Assembly: GCF_031846565.1 (NCBI RefSeq)
Contig: NZ_JAVRHL010000002.1
Location: forward strand, 124,001 to 188,000
DNA length: 64,000 bases
Direction of reading: 5' to 3'
Origin: Tropicimonas_B omnivorans
Lineage (GTDB): Bacteria; Pseudomonadota; Alphaproteobacteria; Rhodobacterales; Rhodobacteraceae
The notes beneath the pieces were generated by a model, which was given only the letters and a program-made list of their open reading frames with translations, was not told the origin of the DNA and did not search any database. This document shows positions 1-8,041 of this stretch, piece after piece. The translations under genes were made by a program, and so were the position numbers. Position 1 is the stretch's first letter. Each line of letters begins with the position of its first letter.

Positions 1-451
1 CGCCGAGGCCGCCGGTGAAGAGACCGTAGCCGTAGGCGATGTGGCAGATGTCGCCGGCGCGCCCGCCCGAGGCCCGGATCGACCGGGCGACGAGATCGGC
101 CCAGTTGTCGATGTCCTTTGGGGTATAGCCGACGACGGTCGGCTTGCCCGTCGTGCCCGACGAGGCATGGATGCGCGACAGCTTCTCCCGGGGGACGGCG
201 AACATCCCGAAGGGGTAGTTGTCCCTGAGGTCCTGCTTGGTGGTGAAGGGGAACTTCGCGAGATCCGCAAGCGTCCGGAAATCGTCCGGATGAACGCCCG
301 CCTCGTCGAACCGCTTCCGGAAGAACGGCGAGTTCTCGTAGGCGTGTGAGAGCGACCAGCGCAGTCGGCTCTCCTGCAGGTTGGCGATTTCGTCGCGGCT
401 CGCCGTCTCGATCGGGTCGAGCAGGCCGGGATCGGGGGTCAGGTCCATCAT
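1..451 (-). CDS. paaK: Phenylacetate-CoA ligase PaaK, N-terminal part (runs off left edge)
   Basis: PaaK activates phenylacetate with ATP and CoA to phenylacetyl-CoA, the entry step of aerobic phenylacetate degradation in the cytoplasm. About 150 N-terminal residues are present; the rest lies beyond the window. The translation carries the ANL-superfamily AMP-binding loop SSGTTGKPT at about residues 97-105 and the family sequence ENSPFFRKRF near residue 40. The ATG at 451 is preferred over an in-frame ATG at 448 because it overlaps the stop of the upstream thioesterase gene as ATGA, which implies translational coupling. The order is paaG, paaI, paaK, all leftward. Family assignment is secure; completeness cannot be judged. 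Confidence 0.93.
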   Translation of the reverse strand, partial: MMDLTPDPGLLDPIETASRDEIANLQESRLRWSLSHAYENSPFFRKRFDEAGVHPDDFRTLADLAKFPFTTKQDLRDNYPFGMFAVPREKLSRIHASSGTTGKPTVVGYTPKDIDNWADLVARSIRASGGRAGDICHIAYGYGLFTGGLG

Positions 452-915
452 GTCGGACTCCCTGTCATGGTGTCATCCTCCTCCAGAATGGGCTGGCCGA
501 GGCTGCGGGAATGCCCGCGGAACTCGGCCACGACCGTCCCGTCGCTGCGGGCGACGCGGATGTCGTAGATGCCGGTGCGCCCGGTCCGGGCGACCTCGCG
601 TGCCGTCGCCGTCAGCCGCTCGCCGACGATGCCGGGACGCAGGAAACTGACGGAGCAGTGCTGCGCCACGGTTCTGACGTCGTAGGTGTTGCAGGCAAAT
701 GCGAAGGCGCTGTCCGCCAGCGTGAAGATGTAGCCGCCGTGGAGCGTGCCATGGCCGTTGCCCATGACCTCCGTCGCGGTCATCGACAGGGTCGCCTCGC
801 CCGGCGCGATGCGCTCGATCTGCATCCCGAGGGCCTGCGATGCGGGATCTGTCCGCCACATCGCGGCGGCGCAGGCTTCGGCGAGGGCCTGGGGGTCCGT
901 CTCGTGCTCCGCCAT
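448..915 (-). CDS. paaI: Hotdog-fold acyl-CoA thioesterase PaaI
   Basis: A 155-residue hotdog thioesterase that, in the PaaI family, hydrolyses stalled hydroxyphenylacetyl-CoA esters and so releases trapped CoA. The motif GNGHGTLHGG followed by AD (residues about 52-68, acidic residue near 68) is the PaaI active-site region. The start at ATG 915 gives the normal family length and leaves 1 bp to the stop of paaG; a longer in-frame start upstream would extend into paaG. The stop overlaps the paaK start. Operon position between paaG and paaK supports the phenylacetate role rather than a generic thioesterase. Confidence 0.92.
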   Translation of the reverse strand: MAEHETDPQALAEACAAAMWRTDPASQALGMQIERIAPGEATLSMTATEVMGNGHGTLHGGYIFTLADSAFAFACNTYDVRTVAQHCSVSFLRPGIVGERLTATAREVARTGRTGIYDIRVARSDGTVVAEFRGHSRSLGQPILEEDDTMTGSPT

Positions 916-916
916 C

Positions 917-1705
917 TCAGCGGCCCCTGAACGCAGGCGCGCGCTTCTCGAGGAAGGCGGTGACGCCCTCGGCATAATCGTCCGAGTTGCCCGCCTCGCG
1001 CTGCGCGTCCCGTTCGAGATCGAGCTGGGTGTCCAGATCGTTCGTCGCGGCGTCCTGGATCAGGCGCTTGGTGAGGCCGAGGCCGACGGTCGGGCCGGCG
1101 GCGAGCTTTTGGGCCAGCGCGGTCGCCTCATCCATCAGCGTCTCGTCCGGCACGGCGCGCCAGATCAGGCCCCACTCCGCGGCCTGATCCGCCATGAGCG
1201 GCTCAGCGGTCAGCGCCAGCGCCTTCGCACGCGGCTCGCCGAGGATCCGCGGCAGCCACCACGTCCCGCCCGAATCGGGAACGAGACCGATCTTCGCGAA
1301 GGCTTCGATGAACTTCGCCGACCCTGCCGCGAGAACGATGTCGCACGCGAAGGCGATGTTCGCCCCGGCGCCGGCCGCAACGCCGTTCACTGCGCAGATC
1401 ACCGGTTTCTCGAGCGATCGGATCAGCCGCAGGAGCGGATTGTAGAAGGTCTCGATGGTGTGGCCGAGATCGGCGCGCCCGTTGCGGGGATCGCGGTCCC
1501 CGAGGTCCTGCCCGGCGGAGAAGCCGCGGCCGGATCCGGTCAGGAGGACGGCGCGGATCTCATCGTCGTCCCTTGCCCGTTCGAAGCCCGCGTAAAGGGC
1601 GCGGTGCATGTCGTCGTTGAACGAATTCAGCTTGTCCGGACGGTTGAGGGTCAGGCGCAGCACGCCGTCCTCGACCGCCGTGAGAACGGTATCTTCTGGT
1701 GTCAT
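917..1705 (-). CDS. paaG: Enoyl-CoA hydratase/isomerase family, PaaG-type ring-opening isomerase
   Basis: A 262-residue crotonase-fold protein. PaaG isomerises ring-1,2-epoxyphenylacetyl-CoA to the oxepin and shifts double bonds in later steps. Visible features are the first oxyanion-hole region FSAGQDL (about 62-68), the second, GVAAGAGANIAFACD (about 108-122), and LVPDSGGTWWLPR, whose Asp144 matches the catalytic Asp of PaaG rather than the Glu of a classical hydratase. ATG 1705 is chosen because upstream codons lie in the divergent control region. It is the first gene of the leftward paaG-paaI-paaK unit. A related paralog such as PaaF/PaaB is the alternative, but the Asp favours PaaG. Confidence 0.87.
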   Translation of the reverse strand: MTPEDTVLTAVEDGVLRLTLNRPDKLNSFNDDMHRALYAGFERARDDDEIRAVLLTGSGRGFSAGQDLGDRDPRNGRADLGHTIETFYNPLLRLIRSLEKPVICAVNGVAAGAGANIAFACDIVLAAGSAKFIEAFAKIGLVPDSGGTWWLPRILGEPRAKALALTAEPLMADQAAEWGLIWRAVPDETLMDEATALAQKLAAGPTVGLGLTKRLIQDAATNDLDTQLDLERDAQREAGNSDDYAEGVTAFLEKRAPAFRGR

Positions 1706-1756
1706 GGGTCTCCTCCCACCTCGCTCTGCAAGGCCAAAATGAAACTTGCATAAACC

Positions 1757-1768
1757 GACCGATCGGTC
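1757..1768. promoter_or_regulatory. Palindromic operator between divergent paaG and paaN
   Basis: GACCGATCGGTC is a perfect 12-bp palindrome in the 91-bp gap between the divergent starts of paaG (1705) and paaN (1797). CCGACCG/CGGTCGG-type palindromes are common operators of TetR-family regulators, and phenylacetate genes are often controlled by a TetR-family PaaR. No regulator gene is in the window. The operator role is inference from position and symmetry. Confidence 0.6.
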
Positions 1769-1796
1769 AATAAATGTTATTGGAGAGGGAGGAGAC

Positions 1797-3467
1797 ATGG
1801 CCGATTTCATGAGCCGTCATCGCGATCTGCTGTCACGCGCGGTCGAAGCCTCGAAGGCGCGTGCGTTCTGGACTCCGTTTCCGGAGATCCCGAGCGGCAA
1901 GATCTACGGCGAGACCGCGCGGACGGACGGGGCCGAGGCTTTCGCCGCCCTGAAGGATACGCCGTTCGAGATCGCCGGCCATCCCGAGGAGCGCCGCATC
2001 GGTGGCGAAGTCTCTCCCTGGGGCGGCGCGCTTGGCATCACCTATCCCGCCGCCTGCCCGGACACCCTGATCGAAGCGTCCGAATCGGCGTTCGACGTCT
2101 GGTCCGAAGCGCCCGTCGAGGCGCGGATCGGCGTCTGCCTCGAGGCGCTGACACGGCTGAACGCGATGAGTTTCCTTCTTGGCCACGCCACGGAGCACAC
2201 GACGGGACAGGCCTTTCCGATGGCGTTCCAGGCCGGCGGACCGCATGCGCAGGATCGCGGCCTGGAAGCCGTTGCCGCCGCCCATGACGAGCTGACCCGA
2301 CATGCCGCCGAGACCCTCTGGGAAAAGCCGCAGGGCAAGCGCCCGCCCATCGTCATCCGCAAGCGTTGGCACATCGTGCCGCGCGGCGTCGCCCTCACCA
2401 TCGGCTGCAACACCTTCCCGAACTGGAATGGCTATCCCGGCCTTTTCGCCAGCCTCGCTACCGGCAACACGGTGATCGTCAAGCCTCATCCGGGCGCGAT
2501 CCTGCCGCTTGCGCTGACCGTTCGCGTGCTGCGCGACGTCCTGGCCGAGGCGGACCTGCCGCGCGATGCGGTGCTCTTGGCGGCGGACGAGCCGGGCGCG
2601 GAGATCACCGAGGACCTGGTCACGCATTCCGCGACGCGGATCGTGGATTACACCGGCTCCGGCACCTTCGCCTCCTGGATCCGCCGGCATGCCGGGCAAG
2701 CGCTCTTCTTCAGCGAGGAGACGGGGGTGAATTCCGTCACGATCCTCGGCACGGACGATTTCCGGGGCATGTGCGCGAACCTCGCCTTCAGCCTGTCGCT
2801 CTACTCGGGCCAGATGTGTACCTCGCCGCAGAACGTCTACGTCCCGCGCGGAGGGATCGTGACGGATGAGGGACCGAAGACATTCGACGAGGTGGGCGCA
2901 GGGCTCGCCGAGGCCATCGACGCACTTCTGGAGGACAGCGATGCGGCCGCCCAGATCTGCGGCGCCATCGTCCGCCCGGAAGTCGCGGAGCGCGCCGCGG
3001 AGGCCGCCAGTGCCGGGCGGGTGATCCGCTCCGGCGGCGAGACCGGGCATGGCAGGAGCGCGACGCCCTGGCTCGTGGCGGTGGACGGGCCCGCAGGCCC
3101 GCAGGAAGACGAGTGCTTCGGCCCCGTCGCGTTTCTCATTCCCTGCGACGACGGGGAAGCGGCGATTTCGGCGGCGTCCGGCATCGCGGCCACGAAAGGC
3201 GCGATCACCGCCGCGCTCTATTCGCGGGACGAGGGGGAAATCGAGCGCGCGTCCCGCGCCTTCGCACGCGCCGGGGTCAATCTCTCGGTCAATCTCACCG
3301 GCGGGATCTACGTGAACCAATCGGCGGCGTTCTCCGACTTTCACGTCACCGGAGGGAACCCGGCCGGCAACGCAAGCCTGACAGATACGGCCTTCGTCGC
3401 GCCGCGCTTCCGGCGCGCGATGGTCCGGTGGCCGGAGGCCCCGGAAACCCGAGAGCACGACGCCTGA
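1797..3467 (+). CDS. paaN: Phenylacetic acid degradation protein PaaN (aldehyde dehydrogenase family)
   Basis: A 556-residue protein of the PaaN family, an aldehyde-dehydrogenase-like branch used in phenylacetate catabolism, probably oxidising the semialdehyde formed after ring opening. Recognisable segments are the N-terminal RAFWTPFPEIPSGKIYGE, the cofactor-site sequence GCNTFPNWNGYPGLFASL (about 202-220), FFSEETGVNS with the Glu, and LYSGQMCTSPQN with the nucleophilic Cys. The start at ATG 1797 follows a good Shine-Dalgarno GGGAGGAG. A longer upstream start would run through the operator and is unlikely. Unlike PaaZ it has no MaoC hydratase domain. It is divergent from paaG and is followed by the importer genes 46 bp downstream. 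Confidence 0.9.
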   Translation: MADFMSRHRDLLSRAVEASKARAFWTPFPEIPSGKIYGETARTDGAEAFAALKDTPFEIAGHPEERRIGGEVSPWGGALGITYPAACPDTLIEASESAFDVWSEAPVEARIGVCLEALTRLNAMSFLLGHATEHTTGQAFPMAFQAGGPHAQDRGLEAVAAAHDELTRHAAETLWEKPQGKRPPIVIRKRWHIVPRGVALTIGCNTFPNWNGYPGLFASLATGNTVIVKPHPGAILPLALTVRVLRDVLAEADLPRDAVLLAADEPGAEITEDLVTHSATRIVDYTGSGTFASWIRRHAGQALFFSEETGVNSVTILGTDDFRGMCANLAFSLSLYSGQMCTSPQNVYVPRGGIVTDEGPKTFDEVGAGLAEAIDALLEDSDAAAQICGAIVRPEVAERAAEAASAGRVIRSGGETGHGRSATPWLVAVDGPAGPQEDECFGPVAFLIPCDDGEAAISAASGIAATKGAITAALYSRDEGEIERASRAFARAGVNLSVNLTGGIYVNQSAAFSDFHVTGGNPAGNASLTDTAFVAPRFRRAMVRWPEAPETREHDA

Positions 3468-3513
3468 CCTTACGACGCCTGACTCACTACTGTCCGACAT
3501 GGGAGGAGACGAC

Positions 3514-4656
3514 ATGACGATCCGTACAACCACAGCCCTGCTGACCTGTGCCGCCATCGCGGCGGCCGGCACCGCGGGAGCCGAGATCCGGCTCGGCGCG
3601 AGCCTGTCCGCCACCGGGGGAGCGGCCTTTCTCGGCGATCCCGAGGCGAAGACCCTCGAGATGCTCGTCGAGCAATTGAACGAGGAGGGCGGCATCGACG
3701 GCGAGGAGGTCGAGCTGATCCTCTACGACGACGGCGGCGATCCGAACCAGGCCCGCACCTTCGCCACCCGCCTGATCGAGGATGACGAGGTCGTCGCCAT
3801 CATCGGTGGCTCGACCACGGGCACCACCATGTCCATCGCCTCGCTTGCCGAGGACGAGGGCATTCCGTTCATCTCTCTCGCCGGCGCGATCCAGATCATC
3901 GATCCGGTGCGCGAATACGTCTTCAAGACGCCGCATACCGACCGCATGGCGTGCGAGAAGATCTTCGAGGACATGCAGGCGAGGGGCTTCACCACGATCG
4001 GCATGATCTCCGGGACCGACGGCTTCGGCGCGTCGATGCAGGCGCAGTGCAAGGAGGTCGCCGGCGACTACGACATCGAGATCGCGGCGGACGAGACCTA
4101 CGGGCCGCAGGATGCGGACATGACCCCGCAGCTCACCCGCATCCGCAACACGGACGGGATCGACGCGATCCTCAACCCCGGCTTCGGCCAGGGTCCCGCC
4201 ATCGTGACGCGGAACTACAGCCAGCTCGGCATCGACACGCCGTTCTACCAGAGCCACGGCGTCGCCTCGGATGCGTTCATCGAGCTTGCCGGTGCGTCTG
4301 AATCCGAAGGCGTGCGCCTGCCGGGCACGGCGCTCCTGATCGCGGACCTACTCGAAGAGGGCGATGCGCAGCGGGAGGTGGTGACATCCTACAACGACGC
4401 CTACCGCGAGCGGTACGGTGAGGCGCCCTCCACCTTCGGCGGCTATGCCCATGACGCGTTCCTGCTCATGACGAACGCCATCCGCGAGGCGGGATCGGAC
4501 GATCCCGACGCGATCCGCGACGCGCTCGAGGCGACGGACGGCCTTGTCGGAACCACCGGCACCTATACGATGAGCGAAGAGGACCACCTGGGCCTCGACC
4601 TCTCCGCCTTCCGGATGCTCGAGATCACGGATGGCGGCTGGTCCTCCGTCGAGTAA
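3514..4656 (+). CDS. ABC transporter periplasmic substrate-binding protein, LivK type
   Basis: A 380-residue type I periplasmic binding protein of the branched-chain amino acid/aromatic acid (HAAT) family. ATG 3514, 5 nt after GGGAGGAG, gives a clean signal peptide MTIRTTTALLTCAAIAAA with predicted cleavage after GTAGA, before EIRLG. The mature part begins RLGASLSATGGAAFLGDPE, the usual ligand-loop region, and contains IIGGSTTGTTMSI. It is the first gene of a complete five-gene import operon. Its place directly behind paaN suggests the ligand is phenylacetate, phenylalanine or another aromatic or branched acid, but ligand identity cannot be read from sequence. Confidence 0.92.
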   Translation: MTIRTTTALLTCAAIAAAGTAGAEIRLGASLSATGGAAFLGDPEAKTLEMLVEQLNEEGGIDGEEVELILYDDGGDPNQARTFATRLIEDDEVVAIIGGSTTGTTMSIASLAEDEGIPFISLAGAIQIIDPVREYVFKTPHTDRMACEKIFEDMQARGFTTIGMISGTDGFGASMQAQCKEVAGDYDIEIAADETYGPQDADMTPQLTRIRNTDGIDAILNPGFGQGPAIVTRNYSQLGIDTPFYQSHGVASDAFIELAGASESEGVRLPGTALLIADLLEEGDAQREVVTSYNDAYRERYGEAPSTFGGYAHDAFLLMTNAIREAGSDDPDAIRDALEATDGLVGTTGTYTMSEEDHLGLDLSAFRMLEITDGGWSSVE

Positions 4657-4678
4657 CACTCTGTCGGGAACGACATCC

Positions 4679-4710
4679 GCCCGGCGGGACATCATCCCGT
4701 CCCGCCGGGC
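4679..4710 (+). terminator. Strong hairpin between binding protein and permease genes
   Basis: GCCCGGCGGGAC (4679-4690) and GTCCCGCCGGGC (4699-4710) form a perfect 12-bp stem with an 8-nt loop. No T-tract follows, so it fits better as a 3'-stabilising or attenuating hairpin that keeps the binding-protein transcript more abundant than the permease transcript, as known for other ABC operons. Role is inferred. Confidence 0.6.
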
Positions 4711-4751
4711 TCCGCCGGTTTCGCCACATCCCACCTTCAGTGGAGACGTCC

Positions 4752-5624
4752 ATGGACGCCTTTCTGCAGTTCGTCTTTTCCGGCCTGACGGTCGGCGCGG
4801 TCTACGCGCTCGTCGCGCTCGGGTTCACGCTCATCTACAATGCCTCGGACGTGGTGAACTTCGCCCAGGGCGAATTCGTCATGCTGGGCGGGATGATCAC
4901 GTGGTTCGCGCATGATGCCGGCCTGCCGCTCGCGGCCGCCGCGCTCATCGCCATCGCCCTGACGTCCCTCGTCGGCGTCGCGCTGAACAAGCTGGCGATC
5001 GAGCCCGCCCGCGGCGCACCGGTGATCTCGATCATCATCATCACCATCGGCGCCTCGATCCTGATCCAAGGCGCGGCGCAGCTCATCTTCGACAAGCAGA
5101 TCCATCGCTACCCCGCCTTCAGCGGCGATGCCCCCATCGAGGTCATGGGAGCGACGATCCTGCCCCAGTCGATCTGGGTGATCCTGGGCGCGCTGGCGGT
5201 TTTCGTCGCGCTCTGGCTCTTCTTCACCCGCACGCTCATGGGCAAGGCCGTCCTCGCGACGGCGAACAACCGCCTCGCCGCGCAGCTTGTCGGCATCAAC
5301 ACCGGCGGGATCATGACGCTCTCCTTCGCGCTCTCCGCCGCCATCGGTGCGCTCGCGGGCGTCCTCGTCACACCGATCACGCTCGTCTCCTACGACGTGG
5401 GCGTGGCCCTTGCGCTGAAGGGCTTCGCCGGCGCGATGCTCGGCGGCATGGGCAATCCCAAGGGGGCCCTCGTCGGCGGTCTGGTGCTCGGCCTTCTCGA
5501 GGCGCTGACAGCGGGATATCTCAGTTCGCAATACAAGGACGCCGTTGCCTTCATCGTCATCCTCGGGGTGCTGTTCGTCATGCCGCAGGGCCTCTTCGGC
5601 AAGACCGCGGCGGAGAGGGTGTAA
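4752..5624 (+). CDS. livH: ABC transporter permease, LivH type
   Basis: A 290-residue inner-membrane permease of the branched-chain amino acid family with about eight hydrophobic segments. Family signatures are the N-terminal GLTVGAVYALVALGFTLIYN, VNFAQGEFVMLGG and, near the C-terminus, GFAGAMLGGMGNPKGALVGG, which is the coupling region that contacts the ATPase. ATG 4752 has GGAG 6 nt upstream; an in-frame GTG at 4740 lacks one. It forms the transmembrane pore together with the LivM homolog that starts 4 bp after its stop. Confidence 0.93.
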   Translation: MDAFLQFVFSGLTVGAVYALVALGFTLIYNASDVVNFAQGEFVMLGGMITWFAHDAGLPLAAAALIAIALTSLVGVALNKLAIEPARGAPVISIIIITIGASILIQGAAQLIFDKQIHRYPAFSGDAPIEVMGATILPQSIWVILGALAVFVALWLFFTRTLMGKAVLATANNRLAAQLVGINTGGIMTLSFALSAAIGALAGVLVTPITLVSYDVGVALALKGFAGAMLGGMGNPKGALVGGLVLGLLEALTAGYLSSQYKDAVAFIVILGVLFVMPQGLFGKTAAERV

Positions 5625-5628
5625 GCGC

Positions 5629-6576
5629 ATGTCCAAATGGATTCAGCTGGCGATCCTCGCCGCTCTCATCGTGATCCTGCCGTTCTTCTTTCCGTCCGGG
5701 TACTATTACCGGATCGGCGCGCTCGTCTTCGTCAACGGGATCGCGGTGCTTGGTCTCGTCATCCTGATCGGCTTCGCCGGGCAGATCAGCCTCGGTCATG
5801 CGGGCTTTGCCGGGATCGGCGCCTATGCCTGCGCGTTGGCTCCGGAGCAGTTCGGCCTGCATCCGGCATTCGCGCTCCTTCTGGGAGCGGCGCTGTCCGC
5901 CGGGATCGCCGCGCTGATCGGCCGGCCGATCCTCAGGCTCAAGGGCTATTACCTCGCCGTCGCGACGCTCGGCTTCGGCATTCTCGTCGCCATGACCATC
6001 CAGAACGAACGCGCCCTGACGGGCGGTCCGGACGGGATGGCGGTGGAGGAGCTCGGCCTTCGCGACCTCTTGCGCGACCTCGGCTGGCGCGTGTCGGGCG
6101 GTGAATTCTGGTACGGCGTCTGCGGCATCGCGCTTCTGATCGGTGCGTGGATCGCGCTGAACCTGCGGGACAGTCCGACCGGGCGGGCGATGCGCGCGCT
6201 GCACGGCTCCGAGATCGCCTCCCGCACCCTCGGCATAGACGTCGCCCGGCAGAAGCTCGTCGCGTTCGTCATCTCCGCGGTCTTCGCCTCCGTGTCGGGC
6301 TCGCTGCTGGCGCTCCAGAACCGCTACATCACGCCGGACGTGGCGGGCTTCATGCATTCCATCGAACTCGTCACCATGGCGGTCCTCGGTGGCGCGGGCT
6401 CGGTCATGGGCGGCATCTTCGGCGCCGCGATCCTGACCCTCCTGCCGCAGGTGCTGACCGTGCTTGCCGATTACGAACAGGTCGTCCTCGGGGCCATCAT
6501 GGTCACGGTGATGATCTTCATGCCGCAGGGCCTTCTGCCCTCCATCGCGCGTCGCCTGAGGAGGACCCGCAAATGA
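5629..6576 (+). CDS. livM: ABC transporter permease, LivM type
   Basis: A 315-residue inner-membrane permease, partner of LivH. It shows the LivM hallmarks GFAGQISLGHAGFAGIGAYA (about 46-65) and GYYLAVATLGFGILV, and the C-terminal coupling segment TMAVLGGAGSVMGGIFGAAI. Nine to ten hydrophobic stretches are visible. The start ATG 5629 lies 4 bp behind the livH stop. The stop overlaps the ATPase start as ATGA, so the subunits are probably translated in coupled fashion. Confidence 0.93.
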   Translation: MSKWIQLAILAALIVILPFFFPSGYYYRIGALVFVNGIAVLGLVILIGFAGQISLGHAGFAGIGAYACALAPEQFGLHPAFALLLGAALSAGIAALIGRPILRLKGYYLAVATLGFGILVAMTIQNERALTGGPDGMAVEELGLRDLLRDLGWRVSGGEFWYGVCGIALLIGAWIALNLRDSPTGRAMRALHGSEIASRTLGIDVARQKLVAFVISAVFASVSGSLLALQNRYITPDVAGFMHSIELVTMAVLGGAGSVMGGIFGAAILTLLPQVLTVLADYEQVVLGAIMVTVMIFMPQGLLPSIARRLRRTRK

Positions 6577-7358
6577 GCCTTCTCGACGTCTCCGGCCTCG
6601 GCATCACCTTCGGCGGTCTCAAGGCGGTGGACGACGTGTCCTTCGCCGTGCCGGCGGGGGAGATCGTTTCCGTCATCGGCCCGAACGGCGCCGGCAAGAC
6701 GACGCTGTTCAACATGATCTCCGGCGTCTACCTGCCCGGCCGCGGCACGGTTCACCTGAACGGGGTCGAAATCACTGACCAGACGCCGGACAAGCTGGCT
6801 CCGATGGGCCTCGCCCGGACGTTCCAGAACCTCCAGATCTTCCACGAGATGTCCGTGCTCGACAACGCCGTCGCAGGCTTCCACCTCCGGGAGCGCGGTT
6901 CCGTCTGGGCCGACCTCCTGGGCCTGCCGTCCGTCCGCCGCAGGGCGGCCTTCGCAAGGGACGGGGCGATGAAACTGCTGGAGCGGGTGCGGCTGGGCGA
7001 TCTGGCCGAGGAGGAGGCGGGGAACCTCTCCTACGGCCAGCTCAAGCGGCTGGAGATCGCCCGGGCGCTGGCCGTCGATCCCAAGATCCTGCTCCTCGAC
7101 GAGCCCGCCGCCGGCTGCAACGCGGTGGAAACGGAGGAGATCGACGCGCTGATCGCCGAACTGGCCGGGGAGGGCATCGCCATCCTCCTCGTGGAACACG
7201 ACATGAAGCTGGTGATGAAGATCTCGAACCACGTCGTCGTTCTCGATCAGGGCCGCAAGATCGCCGAAGGGCCGCCGGACCAGGTCTCGCAGAACCCCGA
7301 GGTCATCGCCGCCTACCTGGGCGCGGACGGTGAGGAGGCGCTCCATGCTCAAGGTTGA
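6573..7358 (+). CDS. livG: ABC transporter ATP-binding protein, LivG type
   Basis: A 261-residue cytoplasmic ATPase that powers the LivH/LivM channel. Walker A GPNGAGKTT is at residues 36-44, the Q-loop lies in ARTFQNLQIF, the signature is LSYGQLKRLEIARAL, Walker B is ILLLDEPAAG, and the switch His is in LLVEHDM. The LivG-specific insertion between Q-loop and signature is present. It overlaps livM by 4 bp and livF by 14 bp, consistent with a tight operon. Confidence 0.93.
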   Translation: MSLLDVSGLGITFGGLKAVDDVSFAVPAGEIVSVIGPNGAGKTTLFNMISGVYLPGRGTVHLNGVEITDQTPDKLAPMGLARTFQNLQIFHEMSVLDNAVAGFHLRERGSVWADLLGLPSVRRRAAFARDGAMKLLERVRLGDLAEEEAGNLSYGQLKRLEIARALAVDPKILLLDEPAAGCNAVETEEIDALIAELAGEGIAILLVEHDMKLVMKISNHVVVLDQGRKIAEGPPDQVSQNPEVIAAYLGADGEEALHAQG

Positions 7359-8040
7359 GAACCTGACCACCCGCTATGGCAGGATCGAGGTCCTGCACGG
7401 CATCGACCTCGACGTCGCGGAGGGGGAGATCGTGAGCGTCATCGGCGCGAACGGGGCCGGAAAGACGACGCTCCTGCGCTGCCTGTCCGGCGTGCAGCCC
7501 CTTTCGGGCGGCAGCATCCGGTTCAGGGGGGAGCCGTTGACCGCCGCGCCGCACAAGCGCACCGGCCTCGGTCTCGGCCATTCTCCCGAGGGACGGCAGA
7601 TCTTCACCAATCTTTCGGTCGAGGAAAACCTGCGCCTCGGCGGATACAGCCGGAAGGGCGCCACGCGTGAGGATATCGCCGAAGCCTACGAGATGTTCCC
7701 CATTCTGGGGGAAAAGCGCCACCTCCCCGCGGGGGGGCTCTCGGGAGGGCAGCAGCAGATGCTCGCCATCGGCCGCGCGCTGATGTCCCGCCCGGCCTGT
7801 CTTCTTCTCGACGAGCCGTCGATGGGCCTCGCGCCGCTCCTGCAGAAGCAGATCTTCGACACCGTAGAGGAACTGAAGGCGCGCGGCGTCACGGTTCTCC
7901 TCGTGGAGCAGAACGCCTACGGCGCGCTCAAGATTTCCGATCGCGGCTATGTCATGGAGACCGGCCGCATCACCATGTCGGGGCCGTCCGCCGAACTGGT
8001 GGCCGATCCCCGCATCCGCGAAGCTTATCTGGGGGTCTGA
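7345..8040 (+). CDS. livF: ABC transporter ATP-binding protein, LivF type
   Basis: A 231-residue ATPase pairing with LivG. Walker A GANGAGKTT is at residues 34-42, the signature GGLSGGQQQMLAIGRAL follows, Walker B is LLLDEPSMGLAP, and the typical LivF ending GPSAELVADPRIREAYLG is present. ATG 7345 lies inside the livG 3' end; a more upstream in-frame start would lengthen the overlap without improving the match. The beta-oxidation gene follows after one base, so uptake and CoA-ester oxidation are co-transcribed. Confidence 0.93.
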   Translation: MLKVENLTTRYGRIEVLHGIDLDVAEGEIVSVIGANGAGKTTLLRCLSGVQPLSGGSIRFRGEPLTAAPHKRTGLGLGHSPEGRQIFTNLSVEENLRLGGYSRKGATREDIAEAYEMFPILGEKRHLPAGGLSGGQQQMLAIGRALMSRPACLLLDEPSMGLAPLLQKQIFDTVEELKARGVTVLLVEQNAYGALKISDRGYVMETGRITMSGPSAELVADPRIREAYLGV

Positions 8041-8041
8041 C

